This document shows, one piece after another, positions 30,480 to 38,099 of a DNA stretch of 64,000 nt (position 1 is its first letter; each line of letters starts with the position of its first letter). Made by a program: the position numbers and the translations under genes. Under the pieces are notes generated by a model. That model was not told where the DNA came from, did no database searches, and saw only the letters and a list, made by a program, of their open reading frames with translations. The DNA is from Acidobacteriota bacterium. GTDB taxonomy: Bacteria > Acidobacteriota > Thermoanaerobaculia > Multivoradales > Multivoraceae. The stretch lies in contig JAPOWR010000001.1 of NCBI GenBank assembly GCA_026707545.1, positions 434,001-498,000 on the forward strand, in the 5' to 3' direction.

Positions 30480-32153
30480 TCACTCTATCTTTGGGGACGG
30501 TCCCCTCGGGTCGCGAGAAGAGTGCGCTGGTCCCACCTCGCCGCTCGCCGAGAAGATCGCCCCGGACAAGGGGTCGTAGACCGCCGCGACGTAGCGGTGA
30601 CTGCGCCTGCGGAGGCGAAGGTCCGTTTCGTAGATGAACGTCTCGCCGGGCGCCGGCGCTTCTGGTTTCAGCACCGGGATTCTCCGAACCGGCAGCGGCG
30701 ACAGGCGGCCGCGTTCGCTGAGAGTGCTGACCCGAAGTTCGACTTCGTTCATCCACCGGCCATCCATCGGCAGCAACTCCAGGTCGTCGAGAGGGATCTC
30801 GATCGTCATCGGCACGGCGACTCTCAGGAAGCCGGCCTTGCGCGGCGTACCGAAGCGCACTTCGAGGGTGTCCGCGCCGGGGGATCCGCCGAATAGCAGC
30901 GAGCCTTCCAGGAGCATCGAGAGTTCCGTGCCTCTGGACATGTCCAGGTAGTGCTTCCGCGCCCGGACACGGAGGCCGCGGTGGCCGGCGAGACGCACCA
31001 TGATGCGGTGGAGCTCGTCATCGTCGGCCCGAGGGGGTTCGAACCCGAGCCAGTAGTACGAGCGGGTGTCGGCGGCGGTCTCAGCGAGGGCTCGATCGCG
31101 GAAGGAGTTGATCATCGGCTGCCCGCCCGTCTGCGCGGCGAGGAAGCGGAGGACATCGTGCTCTCGCGTTTCCGTGTACCACTGTCCGTAGGCGGTCTCG
31201 GTGAACGAACGGTCGAAGCGAGTTTGATCCGACCCGAACCTGGCCAGATAGGAACCAGGGTAGGAGACGATGTTGCTGCCACGCGAATCGCCGGTGGAGA
31301 GGTACTCGCCACTTGGTCTGGACCAGCTCGCGGCCGCGCCCATCCCGGACTCCCTGGTCCTGGGCCTTGGTCTGAGCCCGGGAAGGTCGATCGGGTAGAG
31401 GCTGTAGCCGACCCTGTTGGCGGCATGAACGAGAGGGCTGTACAGGCTTTGCATGCTCGGCTGGGTGGTCCGAAAGCTGTTCGGCGCACTCCAGTCCTGC
31501 GCCAGGAGCAGCATCACCTTGCGGCCCGGAGCATCGGCGAAACTGCGGATCGTTGCCGCCGCGGCCATCACGGTCCTCCGGGTGGGCCCTGACCCGCTGC
31601 CCACGTCGAGTTGTCTCGCGCGGCCGTGTGCCTTGCGCTGGCGCGCCTGAACCAGTGCCTGGATGATCCTCGGGCGAGAGTTCGTCCAGTCCGCGAGCAG
31701 GGACACGTCGCGGCCGTCGAAGGCGACGATCGCGACGCGATCCGCCGGATTCAGCGATGTCAGATCCCCTTCGAGACGGCTCAGCACCCGGTCGCGGTGG
31801 TGTCCCTGGGCGTGCAGATCGTCGATGAAGATGAGGTAGTTCGTGCCCACCGGCTCATCCGCGGACAGGGCCGTCGCGGCCGGGACCTGATCGTCGGTGG
31901 AACTTCGCGCGTAGCCGTCGTCCACCTCCGTGAAGTAGGCGATCGGTAGCGGTTTCCGGTCCACCAGGAGTTCGAAGTCGGAGGCCTCGAGACCCTGGAT
32001 ACGGTTGCCCTTCCTGTCGGTGACGACGACCTCGAGGTTGACGACGCGGACGTCCATGACGTCGGAAAACAGGTCGGGTAGAGACTCATCCTGCGCGGCG
32101 GCGGGAAGTGCCGTGACCAGCAACAGAGCGGAGATGGTCTGACGGAGACTCAC
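30480..32153 (-). CDS. Secreted VWFA-related protein, array member 2
   Basis: 557 residues from GTG 32153, overlapping the stop of member 1 by 4 bp (GTGA), with GGAGGG upstream. The signal peptide is L-L-L-V-T-A-L-P-A-A-A-Q. The VWFA domain has I-F-I-D-D-L-H-A-Q. The variable loop at about 251-334 contains L-S-T-G-D-S-R-G-S and many Ser, Arg and Tyr residues. The coding end contains a GGGGACGGTCCCC palindrome (30493-30505), so the final residues (R-G-P-S-P-K-I-E) probably result from a repeat sequence rather than family conservation; members 1 and 3 lack this tail. Confidence 0.85.
   Translation of the reverse strand: MSLRQTISALLLVTALPAAAQDESLPDLFSDVMDVRVVNLEVVVTDRKGNRIQGLEASDFELLVDRKPLPIAYFTEVDDGYARSSTDDQVPAATALSADEPVGTNYLIFIDDLHAQGHHRDRVLSRLEGDLTSLNPADRVAIVAFDGRDVSLLADWTNSRPRIIQALVQARQRKAHGRARQLDVGSGSGPTRRTVMAAAATIRSFADAPGRKVMLLLAQDWSAPNSFRTTQPSMQSLYSPLVHAANRVGYSLYPIDLPGLRPRPRTRESGMGAAASWSRPSGEYLSTGDSRGSNIVSYPGSYLARFGSDQTRFDRSFTETAYGQWYTETREHDVLRFLAAQTGGQPMINSFRDRALAETAADTRSYYWLGFEPPRADDDELHRIMVRLAGHRGLRVRARKHYLDMSRGTELSMLLEGSLLFGGSPGADTLEVRFGTPRKAGFLRVAVPMTIEIPLDDLELLPMDGRWMNEVELRVSTLSERGRLSPLPVRRIPVLKPEAPAPGETFIYETDLRLRRRSHRYVAAVYDPLSGAIFSASGEVGPAHSSRDPRGPSPKIE
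30493..30505. repeat. GGGGACGGTCCCC palindrome
   Basis: Two 6-bp arms around a central G, located in the last codons of array member 2. A related dyad (GGGGACAGTTCCC) is at 4280-4292. Short GGGGAC-type dyads are familiar as REP-like elements in many genomes; with only two copies visible, the assignment is weak. Confidence 0.3.
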
Positions 32154-33853
32154 CTGGCGCCCTCCGGCGAGGCGGTTGTTCCGGCGTCAGGTCCAACCTT
32201 CCCCGTCGCCGACAGGATTGCGCCGGAAACAGGGTCGTACACCGCCGCGACGTAGCGGTGCGGGCGCTTGCGCATCACGAGATCCGTTTCGTACACGAAG
32301 GTGTCTCCAGGCGACGGCGCTCTTGAGCCGTGGATCGGGATCTTGTCAATCGGCGTTTCGGAGCGGTCGCCGTGTTCGTCGATCAGCGTCACCCGGAACT
32401 CCAGTTCGTTCATCCAGAAGCCGCCCATCGGCAGAAGTTGAACGTCGTCGAGAGGAATCGACACCTCTACCGGTATCGAGATCTTCCTGAATCCGGCCTT
32501 GCGAGGTGTGCCGAAGCGTGCGTCAAGGACGTCCTGGCCCGGCGAGTCGTCGAACACCAGAGCACCTTCGACGAGCATCGTGACTTCGATGCTCCGGGAC
32601 ATGTCCAGGTAGTGCTTTCGGGCGCGAACGCGCAGGCCGCGGCGCCCGGGCAACCGCACCTTGATGTCGTGCAACTCGTCGTTCTTGTCACGAGGCGCTT
32701 CGAAACCGAGCCAGTAGTAGGTGCGCGTGTCCTCGGCGGTTTCCCCGAGGGCTCTGTCGCGGGACGCGTCGAGCATTGGCAGTCCGCCGGTCTGCGTGGC
32801 CAGGAACCGGAGGACCTCGTGCCCGTTCTCTCTCTTGCACCACCCTTGGAGCGACGGGGTCGGGATTCGGAGTGATCGGCTGGACGCGCCCAGGGTCCAG
32901 CCGCGGTCGTCGTTGTAGCGGGGGTCGCCGGTGGAGGAGGTGGTCCAGAGTGCACCCCACCAGGGAGCGCCGGAAGCGCCGAGTTCGTTGAACCTTGAGT
33001 CGCCGGTGGAGGAAGTCGTCCAGGGTGGGCCTGGCGAACAGGTGACCATGTCCCGGAATCCGGGGAGATCGATCGGATACAGGCTGAAGCCGACCTGATT
33101 GGCGGCGTGGACCAGGGGGTTGTACAGGCTTTCCGTGTCGCCCCAGGGCGGAGTGGACTCCATGATCGTCAGCCCGCGGGCCGGCCTGCTCCAGCCGTCG
33201 GCCAGGAGAAGCGCCACCTTGCGGCCGGTGGCGCCGGCAAAGGCGCGCACCGTGGCTGTAGCGGCCATCACGGCTTTCCGCACCTGATTCTCTCGGGCGC
33301 CCCGGTCGGGCAGCCTCGCGCCGCCACGGGTTCTGCGCTGCCGCGCCAGCGACAGGGCCTGGCTGATCTTCTGGCGGGAGTTGGTCCAGTCCGTCAGCCG
33401 GGAGACGTCCGTACCATCGAAGGCGACGACGGCGACGCGATCCGCCGGGTTCAGCAGAACAAGATCCTGCTCCAGCCGGCTCAGCACCCGATCACGGTGC
33501 TGCCGTACCGCGTGCAGGTCGTCGATGAAGATGAGGTAGCTCGTGCCCACCGGCTCGTCGTTGACGACCGACGGCACTCCAGGGATTCCGTCGTCGAATG
33601 AGCCTCGGGCGTGACCCTCGTCGACTTCTGTGAAGTGGTCGATCGGTACCGGCTCGCCATCCACCAGGAGTTGGAAGTCCGAGGCGTTCAGACCACGGAT
33701 CCGGTTGCCCCTCCTGTCGGTGACGACGGCCTCCACATTGACGACGCGGACGTCGATCATGTCGGAGAACAGCTCGGGCAGCGCCTCTTCCTGTCCCCAA
33801 AGGGGGACGTTCGCGCTAAGCAGGGTGACGGCCGCGGTCCAACCGAGCCTCAA
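32150..33853 (-). CDS. Secreted VWFA-related protein, array member 1 (promoter-proximal)
   Basis: 567 residues from TTG 33853, which has AGGAGAG upstream. The signal peptide is T-L-L-S-A-N-V-P-L-W-G-Q. The family blocks are intact (L-F-S-D-M-I-D-V-R-V-V, R-G-L-N-A-S-D-F-Q-L-L, I-F-I-D-D-L-H-A-V). The variable loop at about 264-341 holds an internal duplication: W-T-T-S-S-T-G-D-S-R-F-N and W-T-T-S-S-T-G-D-P-R-Y-N, about 26 residues apart. Two Cys residues also lie in this loop. As the first gene it may be preceded by the array promoter in the 121-bp gap to the TPR gene, though no clear promoter was found there. Confidence 0.85.
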   Translation of the reverse strand: MRLGWTAAVTLLSANVPLWGQEEALPELFSDMIDVRVVNVEAVVTDRRGNRIRGLNASDFQLLVDGEPVPIDHFTEVDEGHARGSFDDGIPGVPSVVNDEPVGTSYLIFIDDLHAVRQHRDRVLSRLEQDLVLLNPADRVAVVAFDGTDVSRLTDWTNSRQKISQALSLARQRRTRGGARLPDRGARENQVRKAVMAATATVRAFAGATGRKVALLLADGWSRPARGLTIMESTPPWGDTESLYNPLVHAANQVGFSLYPIDLPGFRDMVTCSPGPPWTTSSTGDSRFNELGASGAPWWGALWTTSSTGDPRYNDDRGWTLGASSRSLRIPTPSLQGWCKRENGHEVLRFLATQTGGLPMLDASRDRALGETAEDTRTYYWLGFEAPRDKNDELHDIKVRLPGRRGLRVRARKHYLDMSRSIEVTMLVEGALVFDDSPGQDVLDARFGTPRKAGFRKISIPVEVSIPLDDVQLLPMGGFWMNELEFRVTLIDEHGDRSETPIDKIPIHGSRAPSPGDTFVYETDLVMRKRPHRYVAAVYDPVSGAILSATGKVGPDAGTTASPEGAR

Positions 33854-33974
33854 GACGACTCTCCTACCTTGTGTTCAGGATCAGGACAGCCAGATGACGT
33901 GCAACGTCTGTGCCGATTGGTCGACCTTCACGCAGGGGCCTCGACGCGAAGCTCGGCCGCGAACCCGAGCCGGC

Positions 33975-35363
33975 TCAGCGACCGAGTTGAGCGAGTCGCC
34001 GCCGGAGTCGGGCGACCTCGGGGCTCTCCGCTTCCTCGGCTAGGTCTAGCGCCTTTTCGAACTGGACGGCGGCAGCGTCCTGCAGTCCGCTGTTCGCCAT
34101 CGCCTCGCCGACATTGGTGAGCAGCTGGATCAGGGCGTTTCGGGTCGGGGCGTCCTGGGGACGAGCCTGGTAGGCCCGGTCGAGGACCTCCACGGTGCGG
34201 ACGACATCGCCCTGCTCGGCGCTGATGATCGCGATGAGCAGCATCATGTTCACGTCGCCGGGGTTCAGGTCGAGAGCCTCTTCAGCCATTGCGAGTGCGC
34301 CGCTCAGGTCGCCGCTCTGGAAGAGGGCGCGGGCCAGGAAGGCGGCCACGCCCTCGAGGCCGGGATGCAGCTCGTACGCGCTTCGGGCGGCCGCAAGAGA
34401 GCCGGGCTGATCGCCGGACGCCGCGAGCACTTCGGCGAGGGCGAAGTGGAGTTCCGGCCTGGAACCGTCGACGGCGATGCCGGCCCGCAGTTCACGCTGG
34501 GCCAGTTCGAGTTTGCCGTGGACGCGGTGGGCGTTCGCTCGCCGCAGGTAGCTGCGAACGTCGAGGGCGAGATCGTGGACGCTGGAGCGGATGGGGTCGT
34601 TGCGGTAGTTGATGCGTCCCAGCGAGCGGGCGGCGGCTGCGATCTCGCGGGCGAGCTTCTGCTCGCCGGCGCGGGCGTGGGCCTGGGCCAGAGTGACGGC
34701 GAACGATCGATTCTCGGGGGCGAGTTCGCGGGCCCGGGTCAGATGCCGGACGGCGGCGACGGGATCGCCGGCAGCGAGGGTGAGGCGGCCGAGGCCGGCG
34801 TGGGCGTGGGCGTTGGCCGGCAGGAGCCGCGCTGCCCGCTCGAACTCCGCAGCGGCTTCGTCGAACTGCCCGGTCCGTTCCAAAGCCTCGGCGTAGCGGA
34901 CGCGGCCCGGTGCGTAGTCGGGATCGAGGGCGAGGGCGGCGCGGTAGAGCGGCAGGCTCTCGGCGGTGGAGCGCTCGTCGACGAGGGCGGCGAGGAGGTA
35001 GGGCCAGCGAAAGGTCTTCGGCGAAAGTGCGTGGGCCTGGCGGTAGACGGCGATCGCTTCGTTGGTGAAGGTGTGCGCCTCGAGCATCATGCCGTAGCGG
35101 CCCCAGGCCTCGCCGTTCTCGGGGTCGGCGCGGAGGTCGGCCTGGAGGGAGGCGAGACGTTGGCGGACCGCGGGTTCGGCCCCGTCGAGCGGGGGTTCGG
35201 GGATCTGCTGGGCGTGGAGGGTGACGGTTGCGAGGAGGAGAAGTGCTGCGGACCAGAGTCGCGGAGACCGACGCGCGTGCGCGCCGGATGCGGACCAGAA
35301 GGTCCGCGCACCCAGAGAACGGGCGTTGCCCTGCCGAAGGTCTCTACGCAACTGTCGGTTCAT
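33975..35363 (-). CDS. Exported TPR-repeat protein
   Basis: 462 residues from ATG 35363, which overlaps the stop of the FG-GAP gene by 4 bp (ATGA). A basic 34-residue leader precedes a hydrophobic segment (W-S-A-A-L-L-L-L-A-T-V-T-L-H-A-Q-Q), so the protein is probably exported. From about residue 75 to the end it consists of tetratricopeptide repeats, with W-G-R-Y-G, A-L-A-L-D-P-D-Y-A-P, A-H-A-G-L-G-R-L and A-L-D-L-N-P-G-D-V units. TPR arrays bind other proteins. Coupling to the FG-GAP/UnbV lipoprotein gene suggests the two products work together at the cell envelope, and the VWFA array follows after 121 bp. Confidence 0.85.
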   Translation of the reverse strand: MNRQLRRDLRQGNARSLGARTFWSASGAHARRSPRLWSAALLLLATVTLHAQQIPEPPLDGAEPAVRQRLASLQADLRADPENGEAWGRYGMMLEAHTFTNEAIAVYRQAHALSPKTFRWPYLLAALVDERSTAESLPLYRAALALDPDYAPGRVRYAEALERTGQFDEAAAEFERAARLLPANAHAHAGLGRLTLAAGDPVAAVRHLTRARELAPENRSFAVTLAQAHARAGEQKLAREIAAAARSLGRINYRNDPIRSSVHDLALDVRSYLRRANAHRVHGKLELAQRELRAGIAVDGSRPELHFALAEVLAASGDQPGSLAAARSAYELHPGLEGVAAFLARALFQSGDLSGALAMAEEALDLNPGDVNMMLLIAIISAEQGDVVRTVEVLDRAYQARPQDAPTRNALIQLLTNVGEAMANSGLQDAAAVQFEKALDLAEEAESPEVARLRRRLAQLGR

Positions 35364-37132
35364 CGCTGCGCCTGTCCTCGGCCCCGGATGAGTTCCACGA
35401 CCTGGTTGGCGGCGACGCCCTCGAAGCTCTCGATCAGGCCGTCGGGCCAGACGACGTCGAAGCCGTCAATGGCGTCGGCTGTGCCGAGCCCAAGGTGAAC
35501 GGTTGCAGGCCCCGCGGAGAGGTAGCTGCCGGATGCCTGCGCGTGGAGGAGGCGCGGGCCGCTCGCGGTATGGACCCTGATCCTGGTGCCGATCGCTTCG
35601 CGGCCCTGTCGTGGATCGATGACCTGGATCTGGAGCCAGTTCGCGGCTGCGCGGTTGGCCGGGGGCTCCGGGTCGATCGTCAGGTTCCGCAGTATCTGCG
35701 GCGGTCCGTCCAGGTTCGCGATCACCAGGTCGAGGTCGCCGTCCCGGTCGAGGTCGGCGGGAACGAGTGCCCGGCTGAGACCGAGTTCCGCCCACGGCGA
35801 CGCGGAGGAGGCATCAAGGAACCGGCCGTCCCGGTTGATCAGGAACAGGTTGGGTTCGACGTAGTCGGACCAGAATCCGGGCGGGCCGCCCGGGCTCCCG
35901 GGCGTGCAAAGGCCGGTCGCGTTCTCAGCCGGCGCCAGCGCGGACGGCCTTCGTTTGACCGCGCCGTTGGCGACCGCGAGGTCGAGATCGCCGTCGTTGT
36001 CGGCGTCGAAGAAGGCGGTGCCGAAGCCGGTCAGGTCGAGGCTCGACGCGCCGAGGTCGGTTTCGATCGTCGCGTCTTCGAAGCCGGGCAGGAGGAGGTT
36101 CCGGTAGTAGGTGTTCGTCTCGGTGATCAGGTGGGTGACGAACAGATCGAGGTCCAGGTCGAGGTCCGCGTCGCCTGTGGCGATGCCCATTCCCGCCTCG
36201 CTGTTGCCCCAGCGGTTGTAGGCCGAGCCCTGGAGTAAGCCGTCGTCCACGAAGCGGCCGCCGCCCTGGTGGATCCAGAGGTTGTTCGGGTCGGCGTCGT
36301 TGGCGACGTAGATATCGACCTCGCCATCGTGGTCGAAGTCGGCAGCGACGACGCCGAGTCCGGCGTCGGTCACGGCGGTGATTCCGGCGGCTGCGCTCAC
36401 GTCCTCGAACCCCCGCCCGCCCAGGTTGTGCAGCAGCACGTCGCTGACGCCCTCGAACTCGGTCGGCCCGCAGAAGTCGCGGCGGCCGCCGTGCTGGGAG
36501 CAGACCCGCTCGGGATCGAAGGCAACGTAACGGGCGACGTAGACGTCGAGGTAGCCGTCTCGGTCGTAGTCCAGCAACGCGGCTGAGGACGACCAGCCCG
36601 GCGTGGCGGAGCCCCAGGCAGCGCTCCGGTCGGCGAAGACGCCGCTGCCCTCGTTCAGCAGCACACGATCGGGGCCGACGCGGGTGATGTAGAGGTCGAC
36701 GTCGCCGTCGTTGTCCAGGTCGCCGGCGGCGGCGCCCATGCCGTCGCCTTCCAGACCGGAGGCCTTCGTGGCGTCAGTGAATCCGCCGTTGTCCTGTTGC
36801 AGGTAGAACCTGTTCCCGCCGGGTGCCGGCGCGATGAAGTAGAGATCGAGGTCCCCGTCACCGTCGGCATCGAAGACGGCGGCGCCGCCGCCCATGACGG
36901 CGGGCATCGGATACGTCGAGTCCGTGCCGCTCGGCAGGACGAAGTCGAGACCGATCTCGGCCGTTACGTCGACGAAGCGGACGCGCGGTGTGCCGGCCGC
37001 GTCCGTTTCGACGCTGGCGGTTGGTGGGCCCGGTTCGGCGTCGGGTGGCGGCGAGCAACCGGTCGCCAGGACGCCGAGAAATCCGAACCGCAGACAGCCG
37101 AAAGCGCGCCTGAAGCCGATTCCTACTGCCAG
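35360..37132 (-). CDS. FG-GAP / ASPIC-UnbV (CRTAC1-like) lipoprotein; start uncertain
   Basis: About 590 residues. A lipobox (V-L-A-T-G-C) lies near the N-terminus, followed by V-R-F-V-D-V-T. Seven calcium-binding FG-GAP-type loops follow the pattern D-x-D-x-D-G-x-x-D, for example D-A-D-G-D-G-D-L-D, D-L-D-N-D-G-D-V-D and D-Y-D-R-D-G-Y-L-D. The end is an ASPIC/UnbV domain (W-L-Q-I-Q-V, V-W-P-D-G). The predicted fold is a seven-bladed propeller on a lipid anchor. No ATG, GTG or TTG lies in frame between the DUF1761 gene and the lipobox. CTG at 37132 or 37093 is the best available start, and the coordinate here uses the former. The frame is open to 37561, but that part shadows the DUF1761 gene. 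Confidence 0.8.
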   Translation of the reverse strand: MAVGIGFRRAFGCLRFGFLGVLATGCSPPPDAEPGPPTASVETDAAGTPRVRFVDVTAEIGLDFVLPSGTDSTYPMPAVMGGGAAVFDADGDGDLDLYFIAPAPGGNRFYLQQDNGGFTDATKASGLEGDGMGAAAGDLDNDGDVDLYITRVGPDRVLLNEGSGVFADRSAAWGSATPGWSSSAALLDYDRDGYLDVYVARYVAFDPERVCSQHGGRRDFCGPTEFEGVSDVLLHNLGGRGFEDVSAAAGITAVTDAGLGVVAADFDHDGEVDIYVANDADPNNLWIHQGGGRFVDDGLLQGSAYNRWGNSEAGMGIATGDADLDLDLDLFVTHLITETNTYYRNLLLPGFEDATIETDLGASSLDLTGFGTAFFDADNDGDLDLAVANGAVKRRPSALAPAENATGLCTPGSPGGPPGFWSDYVEPNLFLINRDGRFLDASSASPWAELGLSRALVPADLDRDGDLDLVIANLDGPPQILRNLTIDPEPPANRAAANWLQIQVIDPRQGREAIGTRIRVHTASGPRLLHAQASGSYLSAGPATVHLGLGTADAIDGFDVVWPDGLIESFEGVAANQVVELIRGRGQAQR

Positions 37133-37527
37133 GCTCCCTGGATGGCGCCGACGATGGCGAAGCCGATCGTCAGGTGCGCGGCGTTGATCAGCCAGAGCTT
37201 GAGCGACCGCTGCTCGTGCAGGTAGTTGACGCCCATCATCACCGAGGCGATGCCGAGACCGAGGAGCAGTCCGACGTGGATCCCGACCATGTAGCCCCCG
37301 CCCATGTCCATCAGGAGCATGCCGACGACGATGGCGGCGATCAACTCGAGCACCAGGGTCCCGCCCATTGTCTGGACCATGTTCACCTCGGGCGGGTTCT
37401 CCATGTCGATCCCCTGCTCGGCGGCCCATGCCTTGCCGAAGAGGACGGAGTACCACAGCGCGCCAAAGGCGTAGAAGGCGACGGCGGACACGATCACGGC
37501 GAGCCAGTTCAGGTCGGCGAGATGCAT
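37123..37527 (-). CDS. DUF1761 family membrane protein
   Basis: 134 residues from ATG 37527, chosen over GTG 37533 because AAAGGAG then sits 7 nt upstream. Four hydrophobic segments are visible: about 6-28, 50-72, 76-98 and 110-132. The sequence matches the DUF1761 pattern: N-W-L-A-V-I-V at the start, then F-G-A-L-W-Y-S and W-L-I-N-A-A-H near the end. Function is unknown. A TACACT box lies upstream near 37564-37569 and could be a -10 element. The stop codon lies next to the poorly defined start of the FG-GAP gene, so the two may be coupled. Confidence 0.85.
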   Translation of the reverse strand: MHLADLNWLAVIVSAVAFYAFGALWYSVLFGKAWAAEQGIDMENPPEVNMVQTMGGTLVLELIAAIVVGMLLMDMGGGYMVGIHVGLLLGLGIASVMMGVNYLHEQRSLKLWLINAAHLTIGFAIVGAIQGAWQ

Positions 37528-37605
37528 GTGCACACTCCTTTCTGCAGTTAGCGGTAGCCAATCAGTGTAGCGCCTGGTTGGGGCGGAGGTGCGGCGTGCA
37601 TGCCG

Positions 37606-38076
37606 TCATTCTTCCGGAGCCCCGAAGTGCTCGATCATGTAGGCGTCGTAGGGGCCCGCCAGGAAGTCGAGAAAGACCTCGTTGACCAGCTTGACTGCTC
37701 TCGTGGCGGTGTACTCCCAGTCGCCGTCCAGGCAGCGCACCTCGATCGAGACGGCGCCGGCCCGGTTGCGGCATCCGGCGCCGGCCTTCGCGGCGTCGAC
37801 GCGCCTGTGCTCCGGCAGCTTCTCGCTCGAGCGGCCGGCGACGAATGCGCGAAGGGCCCGGTCCATGGCCGACGGATAGGGAACGCCGGGCAAGAGATCG
37901 ACGAACACCAGAGTCTTGCGCCGTGGTTCGAACCGCAGTCGGTGGGGGAACGGCGCATGCCACAGGAAGCGGCACTCCAGGCCGCCTCCGCGTGTGGCCG
38001 TCGCCCCGAACCCTTTGAAGATCCCGCGGTCCGCGTATCGCTGCAGGCAGGCAAGCAGGGCCTGGCGCGAGGTCAT
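37606..38076 (-). CDS. Conserved hypothetical protein
   Basis: 156 residues, acidic C-terminus, no signal peptide or membrane segment. The start is ATG 38076, with AGGG about 7 nt upstream. Visible features are F-K-G-F-G-A-T near 22, C-R-F-L-W-H-A-P-F-P-H-R-L-R-F, F-V-D-L-L-P-G-V, and a C-terminal segment V-K-L-V-N-E-V-F-L-D-F-L. I do not recognise the family. Mixed alpha/beta composition with a hydrophobic core suggests a small soluble domain. It lies 23 bp after the stop of the Tat-exported ThDP enzyme on the same strand, so it may be the last gene of that operon. Confidence 0.65.
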   Translation of the reverse strand: MTSRQALLACLQRYADRGIFKGFGATATRGGGLECRFLWHAPFPHRLRFEPRRKTLVFVDLLPGVPYPSAMDRALRAFVAGRSSEKLPEHRRVDAAKAGAGCRNRAGAVSIEVRCLDGDWEYTATRAVKLVNEVFLDFLAGPYDAYMIEHFGAPEE

Positions 38077-38099
38077 CTGGAGACCCTGCTAATCGAGTT

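Noticed and set aside
28377-30896. Plus-strand frame of 839 codons across the VWFA array
   Set aside because: Overlaps three paralogues in antisense. The repeats in the array make the shadow recur in other copies too.
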